This document shows, piece after piece, positions 1 through 11,700 of a stretch of DNA of 64,000 nt. The stretch is taken from NCBI RefSeq assembly GCF_023091745.1, contig NC_068928.1, positions 14,588,001 through 14,652,000 on the forward strand. The letters are read 5' to 3'. This DNA comes from Budorcas taxicolor (lineage: Eukaryota > Chordata > Mammalia > Artiodactyla > Bovidae). The notes below the pieces were generated by a model that had not been told where the DNA came from, ran no database searches, and saw only the letters and a list, made by a program, of their open reading frames with translations. The translations under genes were made by a program, and so were the position numbers. Positions within the stretch are counted from its first letter, which is position 1. Each line of letters begins with the position of its first letter.

Positions 1-84
1 AAGGCACAGAGGTTTATCAATAGCTATTCCAACACCAAAGTGAAGTGGTTCACAGTGATTACAGATATTCCATGTCTTTACGAT

Positions 85-211
85 GCAAAATGTCGTCCGC
101 AGACATGGGTGTTCGTTAGAAAAGAAGACTCCTAGGTCATACCCCAGACCAACAATTATCTTGTTCAAGATCTCCATTTGATGTATGTACACATTAATTT
201 GAGGAGCACTG
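85..211 (-). mobile_element. MER5A-type hAT-Charlie DNA transposon remnant
   Basis: The reverse complement starts with a variant of the CAGTGGTTCTCAAA terminus at 211-198, and its interior ('GGTCTGGGGT', 'TTCTAAC...') follows the MER5A consensus. It is an old, non-autonomous element with no coding capacity. Confidence 0.5.
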
Positions 212-2553
212 TTAAAAAGGTAAGGATTCATTCAAGAAACAGCACTATCTATACAGAGTAAATAAAAAGCCTGAGAACTATTTTCGTCTTTCAATTAGAT
301 AATTTACGCAAGAACAATAAAAGCTTTTTAAAAATGGCACAGACTACTGCTGCCACAGAAACTCGTCTTTCACACAACCACATTTAGGTCTCTTCCTTGT
401 GATGTTCTCTTAAAAGAAATCTTGGTTCTTTGAATGAATATATATTTAACTGCAGACAGATTCAAAGCAAAAAGAAGGCCTTTCCTCCTCATTCTGATTT
501 CTGGGATATATTTGTATCACAGAAGAAGCTGAAGAAACCTGCATGTAAACACTTTCTGGGGCTGTAACACCAAGTATGCCATTTTAAATCTCAAAGTCAG
601 AATAAGCTAAAATTTAGAGTTACAGGAACATTACTGGGCTTACACAGCAACCCCTATATAATATTTAGATATCCAATGATAAAACAGTTTATTCTCTGCC
701 CCAAAGAGAATATCTTTTGCAAAACAAACAAGAAAAAGCCCACATGTGACTTAGTCTACTACAATCTAAGAAAGTTCTAATCAATTTTCTTCCTGATGTA
801 AACTTTCCAGAATTCTAACAGATGACTGGACTGGCTGCATAAAATTTAAAGAAAAAACTCACTGGTGTTAAAGACCAGCAAGAGCTAAGATAAAAAGAGT
901 TAAGATACTAAGCCAAATGGAAATAATATTCTCTTTCCTTCCATGCTAAAGTGGGTCAAGAAACAAGAGGACAGAATCCTGGGCCAGGCATCATCTAAAT
1001 ACAGAGCCTCTTTCTCCCCTCTATCCTTCAAATTTAATTTGTCTTCTTAGGTTCAATGAGTCCACCATGTTGTAAACTTCTAGAGAAATAAGCAGGGTTG
1101 TTCAGGCATAAACGTGAGGAGGATTTAACATTTAACTTGTCGTTCATACGTCAACAGAATACGAAGAGCTGTTTCAATGTTTAGAAAGGATCTGGGAGTC
1201 TGCATGAATATTTCAGTATTCATTTGTCAGTCTCCTGAGTCTAGAAAAGAGGCTATAGAGCAATGCAGAATTATCACATGAGGAAGCCATTCAGTCAACT
1301 CTGTTCATTAAAGAGATCTGAATTTGAAAAGCAATGCTTATATTCCCAAGAAAGACAAAAGGAATGCTCATCTGTGTCACCATTAGCTACAGTCCAGAGC
1401 TTGGTCAGTATATAGACCCTGGAAGCAGTGATTTCCATTAGTAAAATGTATCATCCATAGAGATATGATAGTAACCCTATCTCCTTAGACTCTCTGTCAG
1501 TCGAAAGTTAATGCATCTGTACTGACTGGTATAAATCCCAGACATAATAACACTGTTCATAAAGGAGAAGAGAAAATGCCAGTGTATGAAGCAGAAAGCA
1601 AGGTTATTTTGTTTATATAATCTCTGAGGACATAATATTTTTGTATCTAAGGCACTGACTTTCAATTTCTAATGCTGGGAAATAAATCAGTTGGGCATAT
1701 ATATAGTCAACAGGTTGACAAACATCTTATTTGGAAGTGTCCTGCTAAAAAAGCTTCCCTTAATTCCACCACACTTAAGTATCTAATTTGTAGGGAGCCA
1801 TGCGATAAGACCTCTTATTTCTCTGGCCTGCCTCTCTACCCAGATGGAAGGTCATCCTTAATATTCTCATGTATCCTGCACAGCAACAGTAACTAATTGG
1901 CACATACTCACAGACACTTTGGACTTTGAGCCTTTTAGTATTAGAATCCTGGAAGCTAATTAAATTGGAAGTATGGCAGTGTGGAGTGGGAGATGTGGAT
2001 GGAGAAGAGGAAAGAACAACCAATCAAGAAGCACTTTCCAACTGTAAGAAAGATACATTAGAAAAAAAACCAACCACCAATGGCTCAAATGTCTGCCTCA
2101 GAATCTTTCAGAATCAGATAAGGTATAAGCCAATAAACTATTGAAATAAAAAAAGGCAAAAGCTTGAAAGCCTCAAAGCAGGATGATCACTATGAGATCA
2201 TTTAAATGATGTTCAGGTCAAAAGGGGAATTACAGCGGCTATCCAGAGTTAAGCAGCAGGAGCAATAATAAGCTCTGGAAAGGCAACTAGGTTGGTTAAA
2301 CACCAAAAGTTCTATTTAAAGGCAGGACAACAAAATAATCCTGTATACATGCAAACACATCCCATACAGTATCATTTAATTCTCTGGAGACATAATCCTG
2401 TCCTTTATCAAAGGACATTGCTCTGCTTGTCATCTAGTTCTAAAAAGGGGAAAGATTTAACGTTCTTCAGCATATCAAGAATTAAAAATAACTCCCAAAA
2501 TTTAAAAACAAAAAGAATTTAAAAGAACTACAAGAAAGAAGAAAGATGCTTAC
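212..2553. other. AP2B1 intron 14 (partial)
   Basis: AT-rich intronic DNA 3' of exon 14. I see no further AP2B1 exon, RNA gene or clear repeat here. The next coding exon must lie left of the window. Confidence 0.7.
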
Positions 2554-2746
2554 CAGACTATCTAGTCCTCCTCCCAAGAGATCCACTGCTCCCATCTGCA
2601 TGGAAGACACCTGTGGCACATTGACTGGGGGACCAAGGTCAAGGTTTAAAAGATCCCCCAGAAGGTCACCTTGGGAGGGAATAACCTGAGGCTGCTCCAG
2701 GCTGGTGGCAGTGGCGGTGCCAACAGGGCTGTCACCTGCATCAGTG
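2554..2746 (-). CDS. AP2B1: AP2B1 exon 14 (residues 599-663, hinge with clathrin box)
   Basis: This 193-base exon encodes hinge residues 599-663. It contains LLNLD at 631-635, the beta-adaptin clathrin-box motif that binds the clathrin heavy-chain terminal domain, in a stretch rich in Leu, Gly, Asp and Pro. The acceptor is CTTGCAG and the donor GTAAGC. The next exon, expected to continue with LGSDLGG or to be alternatively spliced, was not found in 1-2553. Confidence 0.97.
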
Positions 2747-5700
2747 CTGCAAGGCACAAACAGAAAGAGGGGAACAGAGAAAAGTCAGTTTTAGCAGAGA
2801 CCTGGAAACAAGGCAACGAGCCAATGTCATATGCTCTTATACAATATAAGCTCTTCAATCAATTTTATATTATGCTATATGTACAATGACCTCATCAATC
2901 AATTTTAACTGAGCACCTACTCTATAAGAGAACACTGTAATGAGAACTCTGGAGAAACAGCTAAAAAAAATAAAGAGAGAAATATATTTCCTGTCTTCAA
3001 ATAACTTATACTCGAACAAACCAACCCCAACACCAGTATTGACAAAACAAGTGAAAAGCACATTCACTGGGGAACAGCAGAAATGAGTATTGTGTGTCTG
3101 TCTGCACAATGACAGACTACAGATGAGATGCAGGTGGGGCTAACTCCCAAAAGCTTCTGAGGATAGTTTTAAGGCTAGATTTTTTAAGAATAGCATAGTT
3201 ATATGGAACCACCAGGGAGAGACCTTCCAAAAACGAAGGGATAGTTTGTGCAAAGGCATAGAAATAAACAATTTAACTTTTAGGGCCAGTGAAAAAATTA
3301 TATTGGCAGGAGCAGACACTGTAAGATTAAGGGGAAATAAGGTTGAGAAAAATACAACTCTGAAAACAGGTCTGGAGAGTTAATTTTTATATGTTAGGCA
3401 ATGCTGAATCACTTTTATTTGTTGAACAAAACTAAAAATAACATTTAGAGGAACGCTATTCTAGCAGGTGTGTGTATAGTGGACTGAAGTTGGGAGAATG
3501 GACATGAAGATGAGCTAAGAGTAATTGTTTAAAAAGGGAATAGTGAGCTTTAAGAAAGGACTAGTCCTTTTAACATTTCGTAAAACTCACTACTCCCTTT
3601 TTCACAGTGTGGTGGCAGTAGCAGTTAAATTGATTACTCTTAGCTCATCTTCATGTCCACTCTCCCAGCTTCAGTCCACTATACACACACCTGCTAGAGT
3701 AATGTTCTAGACCTGTTTTCAGAGTTGTGTATTCCTCATCTTCATGTCCCCTAAATCTTACCAAGTGGGGAAAAAAAAAAAAAACTCAAAAGAAAATTTC
3801 CAGCTCAGTTGGCTTCACTGTGAAGTATTCTAAAAATTTATGCGAAAAGTAAAACCAATTTTAGATAAACTTTAATAAAACAGAATAGACAATGGCAATT
3901 GAAAAAATCTGAAAGAAGTTCAGTTTTGATTAAGGAATTATTCCTAACTTTGGCTTGATAATATATTGTGATTTTTCTAAAAACTGCTTATTTTTTAGAG
4001 ATACCAATTAAAGTACTTATGAATGAAGTGATATGAGGCCTGAAATTTAAAATACTCCAGTTGCCTAAAAAAAAAAAAAATTGTGGGGGTGATAAATGAA
4101 ATAAAATTGGCAAAATACTGATGACTATTGAAGCTGAGTGTTGATTATGTTTTAACATTCTATCTTGTGTGTTTTCTAAGACATAAAATAATTTTTTAAA
4201 AACAAAAAATATTCTATAAAAATCCCATTAATAAACAAATGCTTTCTCTAAAAACCCTAGGTAGGTTTTTTTAAAAAATTATTTTTTATTGGCGTAAAGT
4301 TGCTTTACAATGTTATTTTAGTTTCTGCTGTAGAGGCAAAATGAATCAGCTGTATATTTACATATATCCCCTCTTCCTAGTTAGTTTTGATAATGCTTGA
4401 ACAAAGAAGAATGAAGACTCAAACTCACAGAAAAAAACAAACACAAACAAAGAAGCAAAAGACTAGTGATGCTCCTTATAAGAGGAATCTGTAGGGATAA
4501 CAGGGCAATTATATGTTGCTTTCAATTCTGTTAAGTTTCAAGGAAGAAAAACAAATAGGGAAGTTCAATAGACAGCTAAAGCCAAGGAATTGGAAGAGTT
4601 ACAGAAGTAAACCTGGGAAGAAATTCATGCACACACTTCCGGTGAAATAACCAGAGTAACACTGGGGGTGTTGTTACTCTGCTGGGGCGATCAGAGTAAG
4701 ATGACCAGGAATGGGGCAATTCCTGGTCACCCTAAGAATGGGGCAATTAGAGTAAGATGACGAGGAATGGGGCGACTTCTGGTCACCCTAAGAATGGGGC
4801 GATTCCTGGTCACCCTAAGAATGGGGCGATTAGAATAAGATGACCAGGACCAAGCTTTGGCTCCACTAGTTGCATGCATTGTCTTGGGCAAGTGACCACC
4901 TCTCTGAGACAAAGCTTCCTCACCAATAAAATAAAGCACTCTATTTTAGGAAGGATCAAATGAAGTGAGTGAAAGTCGCTTAGTCCTGTCCAAATTTCTC
5001 CAGGCCAGAATATTGAAGTGGGTAGCCTTTCCCTTCTTCATGGGATCTTCCCAACTCAAGGATCGAACCCAGGTCTCCTACATTGCAGGTGGATTCTTTA
5101 CTAGCTGAGCCACCAGGGAAACCCAAGAATACTGGAGTGGGTAGCCTATCCCTTCTCCAGGGGATCTTTCTGACTCAGGAATCAAACCAGAGTTTCTTGC
5201 ATTGCTGGTGGTTTACCAGCTGAGCTACCAGGGAAGCTCCAAATGAAAACATGGTATAAACTGTAAGTTTTGTAATATATCAGTGGTAACCCAGTTGAGC
5301 TATTTAAAATCCAAAAAGATGATGCTACTAAAGAACTGCACTCAATATGTCAGCAAATTTGGAAAACTCAGCTGTGGCCACAGGACTGGAAAAGGTTAGT
5401 TTTCATTCCAATCTCAAGGAAGGGCAGTGCCAAAGAATGTTCAAACTATGGCACAATTGCGCTCATTTTGCATGCTAGTAAGGTTATGCTCAAAATCCTT
5501 CAAGCTAGCTTTAGGCTCAGTGAAGCAAGAACTTCCAGATGTACAAGCTGGATTTAGAAAAGGCAGAGGAACCAGAGATCAAATTGCCAACATCACTAGA
5601 TCATAGAGAAAGCAAGGGAATTCTAGAAAAATATCTACTTCTGCTTCACTGACTACACGTAAGTCTTTGACTATGTGGAACAGATTAAACTGTGGAAGAG

Positions 5701-8700
5701 TCTTAAGAGAGATGAGAATACCAGACCACCTTACCGGCCTCCTGAGAAACCTGTATGTGGGTCAAGAAGCAACAGTTAGAACTGGACATGGAACAACAAA
5801 CTGATTCCAGATTAGGAAAGGAGTATGTCAAGGCTGTTTATTGTCAACCTGCTTATTTCACTTATATGCAGAGTATATCATGTGAAATGCCGGGCTGGAT
5901 GAAGCACAAGCTGGAATCAAGATTGCCAGGAGAAATATCAACAACCTCAGATATGCAGATGATACCACACTAATGGCAGAAAGGAACTAAAGAGCCTCTT
6001 GCTTGATGAAGGTGAAAGAGCTGGCTTAAAATTCAACATTCAAAAAACTAGGATCATGGCATCTGGTTCCATCACTTCATGGCAAATAGATGGGGATTAA
6101 ATGGAAACAGTGGCAGATTTTATCTTCTTGGGCTCCAAAATCACTGCGGACTGTGATCCATATGACTGCAGCCATGAAATTAAAAGATGCTTGTTCCTTG
6201 GAAGGAAAACTATGACAAACCTAGATAGTGTATTAAAAAGTAGAGACATCACTTTGACAACAAAGGTCCATATAATCAAAACTATGGCTTTTCCAGTAGT
6301 CATGTGCGGATGAGCGAGCTAGACCATAAAGCAGGCTGATTGCTGAAGAATTGATGCTTTTGAACTATGGTGCTGGTGAAGACTCTTTAGAGTCCCTTGG
6401 ACTGCAAGAAGATCAAACCAGTCAATTCTAAAGGAAATCAATCCTGAATATTCACTGGAAGGACTGTTGCTGAAGTGGAAGCTCTAGTACTTTGGCCACC
6501 TGACGCAAAAAGTCAACTCACTGGAAAAGAACCTGATGGTGGGGAAGACTGAGGGCAGGAAGAGAAGGGGGTGACAGAGGATGAGATGGCTGGATGGCAC
6601 CACTAACTCAATGGACATGAATTTGAGCAAATTCCAGGAGACAGTGAAGGACAGGGAAACCCAGTGTGCTGCAGTCCACAGGGTCACAAAGAGTCGGACA
6701 TGACTTAGCGACTGAACAACAAGACTTTTTTTTAGACGTAATACTACTGGACATTTAATAGACTATACTATAGAGCAGATGTAACTTTTGTATGCACTCA
6801 GAAATAACAAAAAAATTCGTGACTCACTTTATTGCAGTGTTCTGGATCCAAAGCCCACAATCTCTATGGTATGCCTACGTATGTTTTTTACCAAGTTTTC
6901 AACTATGGGAACATTTCTAGCCTCATCTTTCAGAGTCTTAAGCAACTTTCGAACTTTATCCATTCAGAAAGTTTTTACCACAGTTTTCTAAAGGCATAAT
7001 CTTACCAACCCTGAGATTAGAACTCAAAAAGGTCTTTTATCCATTACATGTGTGTAGCTACTAGAATTCAGATGAAGCCCCCAAGGCAGCACAACAGGTT
7101 TGCCAAATGCATAGCAAAGCTTAAGGAACACCAACTTCATCTATACAAAGAATCACTTCTCAATCAAACCAAGTCTACCCGCTTACCTCCCATGATGTAT
7201 CGGCAAGTGTTTGCGATGGATCCCATGACTTCCTTCCACAAAAGCATTGGGTGGCTTATGGTACACGGAGGCCAGGGAGCCAATGTGGCAGATCAGCTCG
7301 TCTAGCAGAGTCGGCTCAATGAGGTCTGTCTCCTCGGAAATCAGCGGCTTTTCAGACAGGACTACTTCTTTAGCTGTGACAGGATCAGTTGAGAGAAGGC
7401 GCCAATAAATATAGCCCCGGTCTCGGAGGTCAGGATTATCAGAATCCTAATGAAAAGGCAAACACGAGAAGGTTTAAATGTAATTATTTTCCATACAGAA
7501 ACTCAAATTGCTGATTTATTATCAAGGTAATGCTGCACCAATTTATGCAGGGTTGGCTGTTAGAAGATATTTAGACTCAATATGTTGTTAATATACTCAT
7601 AATTCTGAAATCTCTAATGTTTCAAAGAATTTAAATATAAATTGAGGTTAGTTCTAAGACTCAAATTCAGAAAGGAAGTTGGGAAGAAGAAAATAAAGTT
7701 TAACCCAAGAAAAATCAATTGCTTCAAATGGCCTTGGGACATAAAAATGTTTTTCACTGCTATAAATATTAGCAGAATTATTCATGAAACACATCTTACA
7801 TATATTTCACCCATACCTTCTTTCTTTATTCAAATATTAAGTATCTCCTGTGGAGACACTGGCTAGGCCCTGGCAATAGAGACAACACATGGTGCCTGGC
7901 TTCAAAGAGCTCAAAGAACATTAATTATTTATTAAAATATGAGAGGTGCTATTAGCTAAATAATTAAAAAAAAAACTGTTTAAGAGAGCATATAAAACTA
8001 AGTGCTTCTAAAAAGGGTAACAAATTTAGTGTCCTCGTTTCTTTGTGTGGTGGTTAAAATAATTTTATACATGACTGTGGCTAAGGAAAATTTATTATCA
8101 ATGTCACATCACAATTTAGAAATGAATAATATAAAAGTCTCCCCCAATCACCCAGCCCTCCCCTACCTTAACTCCCCCATCCCCCAAGTACCCATCCATA
8201 TGAATAGTGCACTATGAGCTTACACACACACATATATTCATTTTACACAAAACCAGTTTCGTCCTATACTCACGCTGCTTTCCGCAGCGGCACACACAGC
8301 TGTCATTTTTCCACCATATACACAGCACTGCACCATTATTTACTAGTGTCCTATTGATGAAGATTTAAATCGCGGCCTCCTTCTCCCTCCTTTATCCTAT
8401 TCAGTTTTGTGGTCATTACAAAGTGGCAGTAAATATCCTGGTATCTACCTCCAAGAGTCTGTCTATGTGGTGGCATTCATCTACCCATGAACTGTTTCAG
8501 TGGTATTATGTTATTAAAGGCAACAATCAGCCCCATTTCAATTTCTGTACCTAAAACACACATACAAAAGTATTTCTTTAAAGTAGGCCAGGGTTTTCCC
8601 ATGAGTCTGTATATAAGCAGATGAACTGGTTCATAACTTAGCCACTTAAGGCACTTGCCATACAGCTCAATACCAGAAGTGACCCAGATTGCTTCACATA

Positions 8701-11700
8701 GATTTTCTTTATCATATGTTTCTGAGTGTTTATTTGAGTGTTGAGTGTTTATTTGCACTCAAAATGGATTGCTGGTTAAAAACAAAAAAGTATAAAGAAA
8801 ACTGAGATACAAGCTAATACAGCATAAAAATGGTAAATTTTAATCTCAAGATAATCTTTATCATATTCATAGGTTGCATTATTCTAAAAGAAACGCACAT
8901 TTTTACTTATATCAAACTATTTGTCGTATTTGAAAAGCCATAAAAAAAAAAGAAACCGACACTATCCAAATTAGATGCATTTGTTTTGCTGCATGTTGCA
9001 GCAGGAAGTTTGCTCCTGAGGAAGTGTTTATAAACAGCTGACTGAAATCTCCTTAGATTTTCATTTGGAAACAAAACTTAAATATTATAAAACATAAGTT
9101 GATTTTTTTTTAAAGAATACAAGTTTCTCTGAGTATCACATCAGGAAAGCAATCCCCATCCCAGCTTTTATTGATATTTAAATTGAAAGTTTTAATCTGT
9201 ACACTCAGTCCGTCCCCAAAGCACGTCATTTAATATCTGTAGACTATGTTTTTTATTACACAATGAAAATGAATACTACACATCACTTAATTGGGAAAAT
9301 TTTTAATTTGTCTAGTAAGTTGTTAAACGTATTAAACTATACAACACAGCTTAATAATATAATCAAAGTAAAATTTTTTTACTTCAAATTATTTTTCTCA
9401 TATATCAGCTACATATTTAACCAAAAAAAAAAAAAATTCCTGTCGAGATTCACAAAATACATACTTCTTTGAAAAAAGCTTGAGTCCTCCCACAAATTCA
9501 AAACACTACAACAGGATAATTTCTAGAGATAGAGTCAATGGATTACAGGGGGTACATGCTATAAATCTTAACACTGACTTAAAAACTTAGTCCTATGAGA
9601 AATGAGAAAATGAGTGCAAGTTTTTCATGACCAGAAGTCAAGAGTGGACAAGTATCTCCACTGTCCAAACTCGATTATCCTGAGGGCTGATCTGATAGGC
9701 CTACTATCAGCCGTCCTTCACTGCCTCACTATTCACATGGAAGCCACGATAAATCAGGGCCAGTCAAGGCTAATGACAAAAAAACAGAACCTTTTATGAT
9801 TTTACAGAGTCATTATGTGTTTGGCGACTCAGAAAATTTTGTTTGGGATCTACTGTACTGCTACTCCGATAGGCCCTCATGAGGATCTCAAGAAAATAAT
9901 GTATTGCCCCAAATTTGAGAGCTTCCAAAACAATTCTTACCAGGCAAGCCCTAAAACAGTAATTCCTAAAACTATAACATGCATCAACATTTTAACACAT
10001 CAAGAAAGCCATTTAAAGTGCAGATTCCAGGGCTAAACCAGAGTTTCCGATTCATTATGTCAGAAGGGGGGCCCAGGATTTGTGACTCATTATGTCAGAA
10101 GCGGGGTCCAGGAATTTTTATGTTCAACAAGAAGCACAGGTGATTTTGATGATGGTGGTTTCTAGCTCACATATGGAAATGCCAAGGTGAAGACTTTTTT
10201 CCATGTACTAAAAAGGGTAATTACTAAAGTTTGGACACTTCTCTGTGTATTCTTTGTATTTCCTTTAAAACCATCAAAGTGAAAAAGAGATCTTATTAAA
10301 GGCATGGATTCAAGGGTTGTTCTTTTTTCATAACCAATAGTATTTCTAATTATACCACCATTTTACTTAAAATTAGAAACACAAAGATTTCATACATACT
10401 TTCATGAATCTTCAGCATAGATAAAGAACAGGATTAAGTCTACTATGAAGATAGAGGCGCAGTGGTAAAGAATCCACCTGCCAATGCAGGAGACACAAGA
10501 GACACGGGTTTGATTCCTAGGTCAGGAAGATCCCCTGGAGAAGGAAATGACAACCCGCTCCAGTATTCTTACCTAGAGAATCCCATAGACAGACGTTTCA
10601 AACATCTGATATGGGAAAGAAATCTAATCAGATAAGCCATTCAGAGGGGCAGTTAACTACATACTTATGCATAAGAGAACCCAAGACTGGTTAGGAATTT
10701 TTTACAGGGTCTCCAAGAGAAGAAAATATATGATTAAATAAATAATTACTTAGATAACAAACCCAAACAGGATAGTTTCTCATATACAACCCTTACTACA
10801 GGATGATGATACCAATGTAATTTAGTAAAAACAATTCTAATAAGGGTCAAAATCTTGTTAGATCACCAGTTCTCCACTAATTTGGCTTGATTTGGTGGTA
10901 CATTCCAACAACTGTAAGAACACAGGAAATTCTCCCTAACACTTTATCTCAGGTAAATAGTAAGAGTGAGTCTGAACTCTGACAAGAACCTAAAATACAG
11001 CTCTCCCATGCTGCCTGTTAAAATACAAATACAGAGGACTTAAGAGAAAATGGAGATGAAGTCAGGGTTCAGAACTTGTGAACACAACGGAATCTACCAA
11101 GGACATTCACTTGATTATGAGACTAGCCTTATCTATCCAGAGGTGACTGAAAAGGACCAAGGCAAAAAGTCTTTTTAGAAAACCGTTCTGATTCCATCTT
11201 AACAGAGATACAAATGGGTGGTCATGGGTCTAGGCTAGGAAAGCTAGAATGCTCAATACAGATAATATTCACTGCCTTGATGATTCTGTAAATTATTCTG
11301 CTTCAGGCAAAGGAAGATGCATAAAAGTTAAAAACTCTCTGAAGAGCTCTTACAAATGAATTGCAAAAGACGTCTCTATTTCCAATGGGTATGAATGTCA
11401 AGTGGAGTCTCAGCAGTTAAGATGACTCTGACTATTCCACACATAGCTAAACACAGCCATCTTTAATTTGGCTGAGGAATGATGTCACACAATATGAGCT
11501 GAGACAGTCCCTTACCTTCTGAGTAATTCTAGGTGCTGAGTGACACAGCACTCTCATCTCTACCTATTCTCTTTCTTTTCTACTCACTGTGCTTACGTTT
11601 CACAAGGGGCCAAATACTGCTGATGCTTTGAAATGTAGCCCTCAAGGGAGAGTTAAAACTTGAATACAAAGTAAACATTGTAATAAACAGAAATCCTATG

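Larger units (their letters stand above)
2747..7186. other. AP2B1 intron 13
   Basis: Holds, from left, a large imperfect inverted repeat (3316-3765), an L1 3' fragment (4268-4385), a composite minisatellite (4689-4855), a MIR (about 4850-4964) interrupted by a Bov-tA SINE (4965-5239), a 1.4 kb BovB LINE (5297-6720) and a Tigger remnant (6721-6880). The rest is unremarkable AT-rich sequence. Confidence 0.8.

Noticed and set aside
10..135. A plus-strand frame with WVF-like words that first suggested a mariner transposase
   Set aside because: The reverse complement fits a MER5A end better, including its terminus at 198-211. The frame is coincidental.
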